The notes under the pieces were generated by a model. The model ran no database searches. It worked only from the letters and a program-made list of their open reading frames with translations, and was not told where the DNA came from. Positions 14,668 to 23,588 of a stretch of 56,575 bases of DNA are shown piece by piece. Position 1 is the stretch's first letter. Every line of letters begins with the position of its first letter. Source of the stretch: Chroococcus sp. FPU101 (GTDB taxonomy: Bacteria; Cyanobacteriota; Cyanobacteriia; Cyanobacteriales; Microcystaceae); NCBI RefSeq assembly GCF_017312365.1, contig NZ_BLJI01000030.1:1-56575 (forward strand). Reading direction: 5' to 3'. Made by a program: the position numbers and the translations under genes.

Positions 14668-15729
14668 TCATTTAAACCCTTTACCTCTTGATGATTGTTG
14701 CCATATCATTAATTCGCCATCTTGTCCACCTGCTGCTAATAAATCACCGAGGGGGTGCCAAGCGAGACTAGAAAAACCATTTTTTGTGTCTTCTAATATT
14801 TGTCCGACTTCTTTCGCTTTTTGCCACAAACACAACAAACCATCTTCCGCAGCAGACGCAAGTAATAAGCTATTGGGTTGAAAAGCTAATCCTTGTACAA
14901 TTCCTTCGTGTAAGGTTAATATTTTTGCATTCCATCCTTCCTCATCCCTGTTTGCTTTTGTCCAAACGGCTATCCCTTCAACACTCGATGCAGCAAGAAG
15001 CGGTACTTTATCATTAAAAGGTTTCGACCAAACTAACTGACGAATTTTCCCAGGAAACCCCCGCATGAGCCAGGGATGAGGATAACCCCATTCTAAAACA
15101 GTAATGGTATTATCTAAATTACCGGATGCTAAATATTTTCCATCGGTTGACCAAGCAATTTCAAGGCTGGCTGCATCCATATACATCATATATGGATCAT
15201 CATCCCAGTTTCTAGCTTCCCAGATTTTCGCGCCTTCATTTCCTGCAACTGCTAGACATTCTCCATCAGGTCGCCAAGACATACTTAGAATAGAGGAGGA
15301 TACAAAGGGTAGAGTCGTTATACGGGTTTGTGTTTCAGCATCCCACAACTGCACGTATCGACCCAAACTAAACGCTAGTATATGACTCGTCGGACACCAA
15401 CACAAGCGATCAATCCATTGTGGAGCATTTTCTAAAGTAGTAATTAATTCTGGAATTGGGAGCATTCGAGCGATCCTTACTTTACCATCTTGTCCGCCTG
15501 CTGCCAAAAACTGACCATCAGCAGAAAAAGCTAAACAATCGACCGATAAACCTATTTCTGGTAGTAATATTGTTAACTGTCCATCTTGCCATAATACGAC
15601 CTCTCCTGATGCTGTAGCCGCCGCTAGAACACCTGTTACTGACCAAGTAAGTACAGTAATATATTCTGATAAAATGCTTTTCCAATGGGGTTCAAAGGAA
15701 ATTTGACGCGGGATTTTTAAACTAGACAT
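14668..15729 (-). CDS. WD40 repeat protein linked to the CobW GTPase
   Basis: A 353-residue protein made of about seven WD40-type repeats (for example FSADGQFLAAGGQDGKVRI, WRPDGECLAVAGNEGAKIW, WSTDGKYLASGNLDNTITV, WHPLGDLLAAGGQDGELMIW), predicted to close as one seven-bladed propeller. No extra catalytic domain or signal peptide. It starts 13 bases before the end of the cobW gene, so they form one transcript; the propeller probably acts as a scaffold for the zinc-handling GTPase or its client. It would share Zur control through the upstream site. Confidence 0.88.
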   Translation of the reverse strand: MSSLKIPRQISFEPHWKSILSEYITVLTWSVTGVLAAATASGEVVLWQDGQLTILLPEIGLSVDCLAFSADGQFLAAGGQDGKVRIARMLPIPELITTLENAPQWIDRLCWCPTSHILAFSLGRYVQLWDAETQTRITTLPFVSSSILSMSWRPDGECLAVAGNEGAKIWEARNWDDDPYMMYMDAASLEIAWSTDGKYLASGNLDNTITVLEWGYPHPWLMRGFPGKIRQLVWSKPFNDKVPLLAASSVEGIAVWTKANRDEEGWNAKILTLHEGIVQGLAFQPNSLLLASAAEDGLLCLWQKAKEVGQILEDTKNGFSSLAWHPLGDLLAAGGQDGELMIWQQSSRGKGFK

Positions 15730-16688
15730 GATCTAAAATCTTGTTTTAATTCTGCTTCATCGAGGTTACGACCAATAAAAACCAGTTCATTTTTACGAGT
15801 TTCGTTATCTTTCCAAGGTCTATCCGCTTTTCCTGTAAATAGCATATGAACGCCTTGGAACACAAATCTAAAATCTTCTCCTGCTATATTTAAAATACCT
15901 TTCATGCGGAAAATATCAACGCCTTTTGTGCGTAATAAATAACCCAACCATTCGTTTAATCTTTCCTCATCAACGGCACCCGATTCTACAATAGCAACAG
16001 AGGTAACGGTTTCGTCGTGTTGGTGGGTATCCTCTCCTAAAAATTCTGGGTCTATTTCTAAAGCGCGGTTTAAGTCAAATGCTTTTACTCCCAACAAAGC
16101 TTCCATTGTTAATTCTGCATTCTGAGTTCGGTAAATTTTCGCCATTACATTCATAGCGCGAATTTTCTCTTCGAGTTCGTCGAGTTCTTCTGGAGTGACT
16201 AAATCGGTTTTATTGAGTAAGATTACATCAGCAAAGGCGATTTGTTCTTGTGCTTCGTCTGCATCCCAATGTTGTTGGATATGTTTAGCATCAATCACTG
16301 TTACTACTGCATCTAGGATAACCTGATCTCGCATATCCTCATCGACAAAGAAGGTTTGAATAACAGGTGCGGGGTCTGCAAGTCCAGTTGTTTCGATGAC
16401 TAAATGATCGAATTTGTTGCGTCGTTTCATCAAATTTCCGATAATTCGCATTAAGTCCCCTCGCACCGTACAGCAGATACAACCGTTATTCATCTCGAAG
16501 ATTTCTTCGTCTGCATCGATAATAAGTTGGTTGTCTATCCCAACTTCTCCAAATTCATTGACGATGACGGCGACTTTTTTTCCGTGTTCGTAGGTGAGGA
16601 TGCGGTTTAATAAGGTGGTTTTCCCTGCACCTAGATATCCTGTGAGAACGGTAACGGGTACGAGTTCGGGTGGTGTTGCTGCAACCAT
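15717..16688 (-). CDS. CobW/COG0523 GTPase, probable zinc metallochaperone
   Basis: 323 residues. Walker A GYLGAGKTT (17-25), switch NEFGEVGID (44-52), the metal-binding CxCC in NGCICC (68-73), ETTGLADPAP, and the base motif NKTD. A C-terminal CobW_C domain follows after a short His-containing stretch (DTHQHDE). This group delivers zinc to apo-enzymes under starvation. A perfect 17-base Zur-like palindrome lies 22 bases upstream of the start, strongly suggesting zinc control. The downstream WD40 gene overlaps it by 13 bases. Confidence 0.92.
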   Translation of the reverse strand: MVAATPPELVPVTVLTGYLGAGKTTLLNRILTYEHGKKVAVIVNEFGEVGIDNQLIIDADEEIFEMNNGCICCTVRGDLMRIIGNLMKRRNKFDHLVIETTGLADPAPVIQTFFVDEDMRDQVILDAVVTVIDAKHIQQHWDADEAQEQIAFADVILLNKTDLVTPEELDELEEKIRAMNVMAKIYRTQNAELTMEALLGVKAFDLNRALEIDPEFLGEDTHQHDETVTSVAIVESGAVDEERLNEWLGYLLRTKGVDIFRMKGILNIAGEDFRFVFQGVHMLFTGKADRPWKDNETRKNELVFIGRNLDEAELKQDFRSCLV

Positions 16689-16709
16689 AATCTATACTGT
16701 GAGTATTCG

Positions 16710-16726
16710 ATAATGATTATCATTAT
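16710..16726. promoter_or_regulatory. Zur-type operator upstream of cobW
   Basis: Perfect inverted repeat ATAATGAT-T-ATCATTAT (8-1-8), a textbook match to the Fur/Zur-family box. The zinc-type neighbours favour Zur over Fur. It lies just upstream of the cobW start. Confidence 0.8.
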
Positions 16727-16744
16727 AGTCAAATTTTGATACAT

Positions 16745-17047
16745 TCAATCAATTTCTTTTGATAGAATTTCATAAATATCTTTTTGATCGCCTTCTTTAC
16801 GAATTCCGACCCCAACAACAATCACCACTATTTTTTCTTGATCAACTCTATAAACAATGCGATATCGTTGACCAACTGCTCTGACACTACGATAACCCAT
16901 CAATTGAACAATTAAAGCTTTTCCTTGTTTTTCTGGCTCTTGTTTTAGTTGTTCAACTCGTTTAACTAAAGTTTTTTGTTCACGTTGGTCTTTAATTTTG
17001 GTCAGTAATTGAATGGCAAGAGGCGTTAACTCAATTGTATATTCCAT
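16745..17047 (-). CDS. RelE/ParE-family toxin
   Basis: A 100-residue RelE-like protein (YTIELTPLAIQLLTKIKDQRE, RSVRAVGQRYRIVYRV, EKIVVIVVGVGIRKEG). RelE-type toxins are usually mRNA interferases; ParE types poison gyrase. The sequence alone does not separate the two, though the RAVGQRYRIVYRV strand pattern is RelE-like. It lies 12 bases after the antitoxin gene. The pair sits inside the zinc gene cluster between the hydrolase and cobW. Confidence 0.9.
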   Translation of the reverse strand: MEYTIELTPLAIQLLTKIKDQREQKTLVKRVEQLKQEPEKQGKALIVQLMGYRSVRAVGQRYRIVYRVDQEKIVVIVVGVGIRKEGDQKDIYEILSKEID

Positions 17048-17059
17048 TAAAATTACTAA

Positions 17060-17323
17060 CTATATTCCTAATTGTTTTTTAACGACTTCCCAATTTATGG
17101 TTTCTCCTGCTTTATCTTGTTGAATTGATTCTTTAAGCTGAGTTGAAAAATCTTCATCGGTTAAAATTTCTATCGTTTCTAATAAAGAGCTATAATGTTC
17201 ATAACTTAAAGCTACCATGATTGGCTGCTCTCCATCTGTGACAATAATAGGCTCATCATTGACAGATTCAGGAAGTTCTAAAAGTTGTTGTCTGGATGTT
17301 TTTAGATTAAGTGATCTTGACAT
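17060..17323 (-). CDS. Phd/YefM-type antitoxin
   Basis: An 87-residue antitoxin: N-terminal strand-helix domain (LNLKTSRQQLLELPE, EPIIVTDGEQPIMVALS) that binds DNA as a dimer, then HYSSLLETIEIL and an acidic C-terminal tail that would wrap the toxin. First gene of a two-gene operon with the RelE-like toxin; expected to autoregulate. Confidence 0.9.
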   Translation of the reverse strand: MSRSLNLKTSRQQLLELPESVNDEPIIVTDGEQPIMVALSYEHYSSLLETIEILTDEDFSTQLKESIQQDKAGETINWEVVKKQLGI

Positions 17324-17373
17324 AGTTTTGTTATTGAACCTCTCAAGTGAATTTTATTTATCTTAATCAGAAA

Positions 17374-18258
17374 CTAACTCATAAACTTGTGAATTTCCTG
17401 TGTGACTGCTTCAGAATATTCTTCATGTAGTCCTAAAGTACCTGGTAAATAAACGGATTGTACGTTATCTAATTCTGCGATTGCTTCCATTTCTGCTTTA
17501 GAACGAGGTGGTGCGTTTTCGGCAATAATAATGAATACAGGTATCGATAAAGATTGTATTAATTCTAAAAATTGTTGGCGGTTTTGTATAGGATCTAAAG
17601 TACCTGTTACAAAGGCTGCGGGTGCATATCTTGAACCTGTTTGTTGCGTGATTTTTTTCTTACTTGCAATAAATTCGGGTGTAAGTTTACTATCATCTGT
17701 ATAAACGTGACGACGATACATTAAACGCAAAAAGGAAGGGGTTGTATTTAGATAATATAATAATTGTCCCAGAAAAGGCGATCGTACTGTTTCTCTAATC
17801 CCCTTTCTCACAGTATCAGGTAGTCCCATTACTTTTAGAGGCCCGCACCAAGTGGGAGCAATTAATATTATTTTAGAAACAAGATTAGAGTTATTTTGAG
17901 CTAATTTTAACGCATAACCACTCGCATGACCCGCCGCAATAATAATGATTGGAGTAGTAAAAGCCTCTCTAACAAAATCTTGCAATAACTGATGATAAAG
18001 TTCTGGTTTGTAATTTAGTGGTGGATGTTCGGAATCTCCAAGACCAAGCCAGTCTAGAAGTGTTACTTGATAGTTTTTAGCTAAAATTTGAGCAATTCCC
18101 GCCATTTCCTGACGAGTAGAAACGGTACTAAATGCAGGTAGTAATAACACGGGTAATCCTTGCCCTAAAGTTTCATAAGTAACTAAATACTTTTGATTTT
18201 GCCAAGTCCAAGAATATTGTTTAACCGTTCCGTTAAGTTGAGTGAGTGTAGAAGTCAT
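17374..18258 (-). CDS. Alpha/beta-hydrolase-fold protein lacking the nucleophile Ser
   Basis: 294 residues of the alpha/beta hydrolase fold: oxyanion region LLLPAFSTVSTRQE (38-51), DWLGLGDS (69-76), nucleophile elbow G110-H-A112-S-G114, and a C-terminal His (GLHEEY). In the usual GxSxG motif the nucleophile would sit at position 112, which here is Ala. The protein may therefore be non-enzymatic, or the adjacent Ser113 may act. It overlaps the znuB-like gene by 4 bases (ATGA), so it is co-translated with the zinc transporter; its role there is unknown. Confidence 0.82.
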   Translation of the reverse strand: MTSTLTQLNGTVKQYSWTWQNQKYLVTYETLGQGLPVLLLPAFSTVSTRQEMAGIAQILAKNYQVTLLDWLGLGDSEHPPLNYKPELYHQLLQDFVREAFTTPIIIIAAGHASGYALKLAQNNSNLVSKIILIAPTWCGPLKVMGLPDTVRKGIRETVRSPFLGQLLYYLNTTPSFLRLMYRRHVYTDDSKLTPEFIASKKKITQQTGSRYAPAAFVTGTLDPIQNRQQFLELIQSLSIPVFIIIAENAPPRSKAEMEAIAELDNVQSVYLPGTLGLHEEYSEAVTQEIHKFMS

Positions 18259-19115
18259 AATACTTTTTTGAGGTTATTTTTTTTTGCTGTTAAAATTCCC
18301 TGAGTGGGACTAAATAATAACGCTAAAACAAACGAAATAAAAACAACAATAACAATTGCTGGGCCAGATGGAATATCTAGATAGTAGCTGATATACATTC
18401 CACTGATACCTGAAAATATACCTAAAACTGAGCCTAAAATCATCATTTGATATAATTCTTTAACTAACAGATATGCGGTAATGGCTGGCCCAACTAAAAG
18501 AGACATTACTAATAAAGCTCCAACGGTTTGCATACTAGCGACAATGGTTAAAGTAATGGCACAAACTAAGCCGAAATACATGATATTTACTGGTAAACCA
18601 CAAGCTTTAGCCCCCAATGGATCAAAAGTGTAGAATTGCAGTTCTTTATAGAACAGTTGATTTAAAACTAAAATAATTAAAGTAATTATTAAAATCTGTA
18701 AAACATCTTCTTGGCGAACGCCTAAAATATCGCCGAAAAGAATATGACTGAGATCAACCCGATTGGTTTTAAGCACGCTGATTAAAATGACCCCAACACC
18801 TAAAAAAGTTGGTAAAGTTAGAGCCATTGCCGTATCGACTTTAATACGTGATTGTGTCCGAATGGCAGCCATGACTAAGGCACTCATAATACCCGAAATA
18901 AATGCCCCAATTGATAAATTTAATCCTAAGAAAAATGCGATCGATACTCCAGGTAAAACCGCATGAGAAATTACATCACCAATCATCCCCATCTGTTGCA
19001 CAATTAGATAACTTCCCACTACTGCCCCTAAAATCCCCATTAAAAAAGCGATCATCAAGGCATTTCTCATGAATTCAAATTCTAAGGGTGCGAACAATCC
19101 ATCTAATAACATCAT
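18255..19115 (-). CDS. znuB: Zinc ABC transporter permease
   Basis: A 286-residue ABC-3 family permease with about eight membrane segments. The conserved GMIGDVISHAVLPGVSIAF segment near residue 45 and the GPAITAYLLVK segment are typical. It moves the metal across the plasma membrane, powered by the ATPase encoded 5 bases upstream. By sequence the permease alone could be Mn or Zn type; the binding protein and Zur-like boxes favour zinc. Followed by the overlapping alpha/beta hydrolase gene. Confidence 0.92.
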   Translation of the reverse strand: MMLLDGLFAPLEFEFMRNALMIAFLMGILGAVVGSYLIVQQMGMIGDVISHAVLPGVSIAFFLGLNLSIGAFISGIMSALVMAAIRTQSRIKVDTAMALTLPTFLGVGVILISVLKTNRVDLSHILFGDILGVRQEDVLQILIITLIILVLNQLFYKELQFYTFDPLGAKACGLPVNIMYFGLVCAITLTIVASMQTVGALLVMSLLVGPAITAYLLVKELYQMMILGSVLGIFSGISGMYISYYLDIPSGPAIVIVVFISFVLALLFSPTQGILTAKKNNLKKVL

Positions 19116-19120
19116 GCTCC

Positions 19121-19846
19121 TTATATAAAAAGATGATTTAAGTGATATCCATAGGCTTTTTTTAAATTCTCTTGAGTCATGACATCTTTTCTAGATCCCA
19201 CCGCAATCAAGCTTTTATTCAGCAATAACAACTGATCATAATGCTCTAAACTTTCCCCTAAATCATGGGTAATCACTAATAAAGTTTTTTGCTCTGATTT
19301 TAAGTCTCGAAAAACATCAAAAATAATCGTTTCTGTTTGACTATCCACCCCTGCTAAGGGTTCATCAAAAAATAATAAATCTGCTTGTTGGGCTAAGGCA
19401 CGTGCAATAAAAACTCGTTGCTGTTGCCCTCCAGAAAGTTCGCCGATTTGCCGTTGACGGTAATTCCACATTCCAACTCGTTCTAAGGCATTTCTAACAA
19501 TATGATAAGAGTTGCGATCGGGTTTTTTGAACCATCCAGTCGCGGGAATACGACCCATCATCACCACATTTTCTACAGTAATAGGATAATCCCAATCAAT
19601 TTGGCTTCTCTGAGGCACATAGGAGACTCTTTTAAGCTGACGTTTTAAAGGACGTGACGCATATCGCACAATACCGCTAACAGTCGGAATTAAGCCCAAA
19701 ACTGCCTTAACAACTGTACTTTTTCCCGCCCCATTTGGGCCTAAAAGACCAGTCATCTGACCAGGTTGTAAACAAAACGAAACATCTTGGACAGCCCAAC
19801 TATTCCGATAACTCACAGTTAGGTCATTGACTTCTAGCATAGCCAC
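19121..19846 (-). CDS. znuC: Zinc ABC transporter ATP-binding protein
   Basis: A 241-residue ABC ATPase: Walker A GPNGAGKST, Q-loop YVPQRSQIDW, signature LSGGQQQR, Walker B LLFFDEP, and switch His in VITHDLGES. The SQIDWDYPITV stretch is typical of manganese/zinc ABC ATPases. First gene of the minus-strand transport operon; the Zur-like palindrome 41 bases upstream is shared with the divergent binding-protein gene. Confidence 0.93.
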   Translation of the reverse strand: MAMLEVNDLTVSYRNSWAVQDVSFCLQPGQMTGLLGPNGAGKSTVVKAVLGLIPTVSGIVRYASRPLKRQLKRVSYVPQRSQIDWDYPITVENVVMMGRIPATGWFKKPDRNSYHIVRNALERVGMWNYRQRQIGELSGGQQQRVFIARALAQQADLLFFDEPLAGVDSQTETIIFDVFRDLKSEQKTLLVITHDLGESLEHYDQLLLLNKSLIAVGSRKDVMTQENLKKAYGYHLNHLFI

Positions 19847-19886
19847 CTTAAATTAATGTGAATTCTCCCTTGGTGTTATTATGAAA

Positions 19887-19899
19887 ATGATTATCATTA
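19887..19899. promoter_or_regulatory. Zur-type operator between divergent znuC and znuA
   Basis: AATGAT-T-ATCATT (6-1-6 perfect inverted repeat) in an AT-rich context, with the same core as the cobW site at 16710-16726. Its place between divergent transport genes fits shared repression under zinc sufficiency. Confidence 0.75.
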
Positions 19900-19941
19900 T
19901 ATAAAATTGTAGCGATTATTACTACTCACTATTATACGAAA

Positions 19942-20937
19942 ATGAAAACCATTCCCATCGCCCTTTTTACACTTGTTTTAGGATTAGCTAGTTGTAGTAC
20001 ACCGAACCAAACCGCTAATAACACAGAGAATAGTCAAAAACCTTCCGTTATCGCCTCCTATAGTGTACTATGTCATCTCACGGAAACGATCGCCCAAGAT
20101 ACTGTAAACTTAAAATGTCTGATCCCACCAGCACAAGATCCCCACACCTATCAACCGACACCATCCGATAGTAAAGCAATTAGTGAAGCGCAACTGGTTC
20201 TCTATGGTGGCTATCAGTTTGAACCGCAAATCATCGAACTGGTTCAAGCATCGAATACACCTGCACCTAAAATTGCTGTCAGTGAACAAGCGGTACCTAA
20301 ACCCATGATGGCAGAACATGAACACGCACACGCACACGAACACGAACAAGAACAAACCAAGGAAGAACACAAAGAAGGTGAATTAGAACCCGATCCCCAT
20401 GTGTGGCATGATATAAAAAATGTTATCGCGATGACAGAAATTGTACGATCGCAACTCGCAACCCTTAACCCTTCTCAAGCGCAGGTATATGAGCAAAATG
20501 CCAAAGCATATACCGAAAAGCTACAAAACCTAGATAACTGGGTAAAAGCGCAAATAGCAACCATTCCCGAACAACAACGTACACTGATTACTACCCACGA
20601 CGCACTAGGATATTATATCAATGCCTACGGTTTAACGGGATCAGAAGCGTTACAGGGGATGAGTACTGAAGAAACTCCCACAGCATCACGGGTAAAAGAA
20701 TTAGTAGGCACGATTAAACAAACCAAAGTACCGACACTTTTCGCGGAAATTACGGCAAATAATAAAGTAATCGAAAATGTCGCAAGAGAAGCTAATGTAA
20801 AAATTGCGGATCAAGAATTATATGCAGATGGTTTAGGAGAAAAAGGCAGCCCAACAGGTAATTATATCGGTATGATTGAGAATAACACGTGTGCGATCGT
20901 CAATGGTTTAGGTGGTAAGTGTACCCCATTTCAATAA
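19942..20937 (+). CDS. znuA: Zinc-binding lipoprotein of the ABC transporter
   Basis: A 331-residue cluster A-I substrate-binding protein. Lipobox LASC with lipidated Cys18. A His-rich flexible loop (125-143) lies just before DPHVWHD. Likely metal ligands are His68 (DPHTY), His153 (DPHVW), His219 (TTHDALGYY) and Asp296 (YADGLG). Manganese-type relatives carry Glu in place of His219 (TSEGAF), so three His plus the loop indicate zinc. Two Cys near the C terminus (NTCAIV, GKCTPF) probably form a disulfide. The 3' end overlaps the convergent glycosyltransferase gene by 7 bases. Confidence 0.93.
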   Translation: MKTIPIALFTLVLGLASCSTPNQTANNTENSQKPSVIASYSVLCHLTETIAQDTVNLKCLIPPAQDPHTYQPTPSDSKAISEAQLVLYGGYQFEPQIIELVQASNTPAPKIAVSEQAVPKPMMAEHEHAHAHEHEQEQTKEEHKEGELEPDPHVWHDIKNVIAMTEIVRSQLATLNPSQAQVYEQNAKAYTEKLQNLDNWVKAQIATIPEQQRTLITTHDALGYYINAYGLTGSEALQGMSTEETPTASRVKELVGTIKQTKVPTLFAEITANNKVIENVAREANVKIADQELYADGLGEKGSPTGNYIGMIENNTCAIVNGLGGKCTPFQ

Positions 20938-21905
20938 ATATCGGGTAACGGATAGGATAAATAAGCCATCCGTTTTACTTCCCGTCTTCCTCTAGCAACT
21001 GAATCTAAAATTAAGCCACAAGTCATACTTAAAAAAGCGAGTAACATGGTAGATGTGGCTAGAAAAGCAGTCGGAAATCTGGGGACTAAACCAGTATTAA
21101 AATAAGTGATTAGGATGGGAACTACCAGGATGATAGAAATTAGAGCTAAAAGCAGAAATAGAATTCCAAAGAACATAAAAGGACGAATTTCTTTAAATAA
21201 GAGTAATGCAGTTCCTAAGACTCGCCAACCATCCGTAAAGGTTCTTAATTTACTTTGTGATCCTGGGGGACGTTCGCCATAGATCGTTGGTTCTTCAGCA
21301 AAGGGCATTCTTAATTCTAAAGCGTGGATCGTAAATTCGGTTTCAATTTCAAAACCATGAGAAAGAGCAGGAAAAGATTTAACATAGCGTCGAGAAAAAA
21401 TCCGATAACCCGACAACATATCATTAAATTTAGCTCCAAATAGAAACTTAACAAAACCTGTGAGAAAAAGATTTCCCGCTTTGTGTCCAGGGCGATAAGC
21501 TTGAGAGGTATCAGAAACAAGACGACGAGTACCGACAACCATATCTAATCTTTCAATTAATAAACGTTCAATTAACCGTCTGACGGCTGCAACTTCGTAG
21601 GTATCATCCCCATCAATTAAGATATAAATATCAGCATCAATATCAGCAAACATTCGCCGAATCACATTTCCTTTACCTGGTAGTATTTCGTGACGGACAA
21701 CAGCACCCACAGCAAGGGCTTGTTCTACAGTATTATCAGTTGAACGGTTATTATAAACATAAATTGTGGCTTCAGGTAGATATTTTTGAAAATCGGTTAC
21801 AACTTTTTGAATCGTTAAACTTTCATTTCGACAGGGAACTAAAACGGCAATTTTATAATTTTTAAGTGAAATAGTTTTAATTTTAGAAGTCACTGAATTT
21901 AGCAT
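20931..21905 (-). CDS. GT2 glycosyltransferase, dolichol-phosphate-mannose-synthase-like
   Basis: 324 residues. An N-terminal GT2 domain (VLVPCRNE, NNRSTDNT, DGDDTY for nucleotide-sugar and metal) and MLSGYRIFSRRYVKSFP. Two C-terminal membrane segments (about 240-265 and 280-300) tether it. Such enzymes load a sugar onto polyprenyl phosphate on the inner face. Ten bases downstream of the two GT-C membrane enzymes, which use polyprenyl-linked sugars as donors, so it likely supplies their substrate. Confidence 0.9.
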   Translation of the reverse strand: MLNSVTSKIKTISLKNYKIAVLVPCRNESLTIQKVVTDFQKYLPEATIYVYNNRSTDNTVEQALAVGAVVRHEILPGKGNVIRRMFADIDADIYILIDGDDTYEVAAVRRLIERLLIERLDMVVGTRRLVSDTSQAYRPGHKAGNLFLTGFVKFLFGAKFNDMLSGYRIFSRRYVKSFPALSHGFEIETEFTIHALELRMPFAEEPTIYGERPPGSQSKLRTFTDGWRVLGTALLLFKEIRPFMFFGILFLLLALISIILVVPILITYFNTGLVPRFPTAFLATSTMLLAFLSMTCGLILDSVARGRREVKRMAYLSYPLPDIY

Positions 21906-21914
21906 ATTATTGAA

Positions 21915-23588
21915 TTATTTTTTATTACAATGTTTAACAATTCCTAAAGGAGTGTCTTGCCTGATTACTGAATAAACTACGGGACATTGTGGAAAAAAAT
22001 CAAGATAATCATAGCGAGAGATAGCTAAATAATAATCAGGATCGGGATCTTTTCCCCAAGCGAAATAATCACGATGGATAATCGTAAAATTTTGAAAACG
22101 ATCAGCGAATGCTTGTGCTGCAAAAATCGGGCCAGCCACTAAAATAGTAGAATTAGGTTGAGCATTTTTATTAAGCCATTCCATCCCCTCTTTTATACTC
22201 AATCCCCAATAATCTGTTTCCTGTTGTCGATGGGCTGCTTTTAATCCCCCATATGTACGATTAAAATAAGTATACTCGTAAGGGTGAAGTGCTGCCATGT
22301 CTAAACCAATAGAAATTAGATATAGTGTTAGTAAGGTAGCCAAAAAGAGTTTAATATATTTATTAGCAATACTTTGATAAAACCAAATTAAAGCTGTTGT
22401 TGCTAAAACGGCTATTCCTGGAATAATGAATAGAAAATGCCTAATTTCATCATACATTGTTGACTGTTTAATAATGGCAATTAAAGGTAAGGTAAAAATT
22501 TGCAAAATGACTAAAATAGAACAAGCACGTTGAGTTTGAGTTAATCTATTAAACTTTAAGATTAGCCAAATGAGTCCGACAAAAAAACTTATTTGAAATA
22601 AAACAGGTATTGTAATTGTAAGGTAGCGAGGAAGATAATACCACGGTAGCGAGCGTCCTGGTATTTGTTGTCCATTAAATAAAACAGTATTATCCCAAAC
22701 ACTATATTTAGAAAGGGAAAAAATAGCCTCATAAAACCATTGAATCGGGTTGAACCAAGAAGCAGGATAAACAAATATAGTAGTGATTGCCCAAGCCACA
22801 AAAATAATAATATAAAATTTACTAAATCGAATAAAAGTTAAAGATATATCTCTAAAATTTGATTGGACTAAAAGATGTGCAATGATGAAAAAGAATAAGA
22901 GAAAAAAACCAGCTACTCGAACACCTGTAGCTAAACCGATCGCTATTCCATAGAGTAAAGAATAAACTGTAATTTTATTCAGCCCAATTTTATTAACTTT
23001 GTTTTCTTTTTTAAAATAATAATTCAGTAGATGCGATCCTAAAAAAGTTCCTAATGTCAATAATGTGGCAAAAGGAATATCTTTTGGATTAAAAAAACTA
23101 TGACCCCAAAACCGAGGAAATAAAGCAAGAATAAAGACTGCTAACCAAGCTAAATCAGAACGAGTTAGAATAAAAACAAGACCCGCTACGGAAAAATAAG
23201 TTAATAAAGAGAGTAAAAAAGTAACAACGTGTTTAATTCTCGTTTTTTCTTTAAGAATGTAAAAATTTCTTTCAGCAGTATTTCTAAAATTTTGCTGACT
23301 GAGTGATGTATGCGGAAATAAAGATTTTTGAATTTCGTATTGAAATTCGTAAATTAAATTAGAAGTATAATTAAAAATAAATCCATGATATTTGAAATGT
23401 TTAGATAGAGGATCACCATCTCGAAGATATTCAAGATTCCATTTCACCATATCGATATTCATTTGCTCATCCCAAGTGATTCCATAGTGAGAAATACCTG
23501 ATAAACCGATGATGGTAACTAATACAGTAGACCAAAAAATCTTAATCGATGTTTTATCAAAATTGTTAATATTAAAAATCTTTTTCAT
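21915..23588 (-). CDS. GT-C family membrane glycosyltransferase (copy 2 of a tandem pair)
   Basis: A 557-residue polytopic protein with about 11-12 membrane segments. It has the GT39/ArnT-like first outer loop containing GITWDEQ, where the acidic pair would be catalytic, and a soluble C-terminal domain outside (WGLSIKEGMEWLN, ending in PVVYSVIRQ). It transfers a sugar from a polyprenyl-phosphate donor to an unknown acceptor. It is clearly homologous along its full length to the preceding gene and overlaps it by 4 bases (ATGA). Confidence 0.85.
   Translation of the reverse strand: MKKIFNINNFDKTSIKIFWSTVLVTIIGLSGISHYGITWDEQMNIDMVKWNLEYLRDGDPLSKHFKYHGFIFNYTSNLIYEFQYEIQKSLFPHTSLSQQNFRNTAERNFYILKEKTRIKHVVTFLLSLLTYFSVAGLVFILTRSDLAWLAVFILALFPRFWGHSFFNPKDIPFATLLTLGTFLGSHLLNYYFKKENKVNKIGLNKITVYSLLYGIAIGLATGVRVAGFFLLFFFIIAHLLVQSNFRDISLTFIRFSKFYIIIFVAWAITTIFVYPASWFNPIQWFYEAIFSLSKYSVWDNTVLFNGQQIPGRSLPWYYLPRYLTITIPVLFQISFFVGLIWLILKFNRLTQTQRACSILVILQIFTLPLIAIIKQSTMYDEIRHFLFIIPGIAVLATTALIWFYQSIANKYIKLFLATLLTLYLISIGLDMAALHPYEYTYFNRTYGGLKAAHRQQETDYWGLSIKEGMEWLNKNAQPNSTILVAGPIFAAQAFADRFQNFTIIHRDYFAWGKDPDPDYYLAISRYDYLDFFPQCPVVYSVIRQDTPLGIVKHCNKK

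Noticed and set aside
14597-15385. Plus-strand frames opposite the WD40 gene
   Set aside because: They overlap the WD40 repeats entirely; the minus-strand frame has the clear repeat pattern.
20300-20390. His/Glu repeat in znuA as a simple-sequence repeat error
   Set aside because: It is in frame, and this loop is a normal, variable part of zinc-binding lipoproteins.
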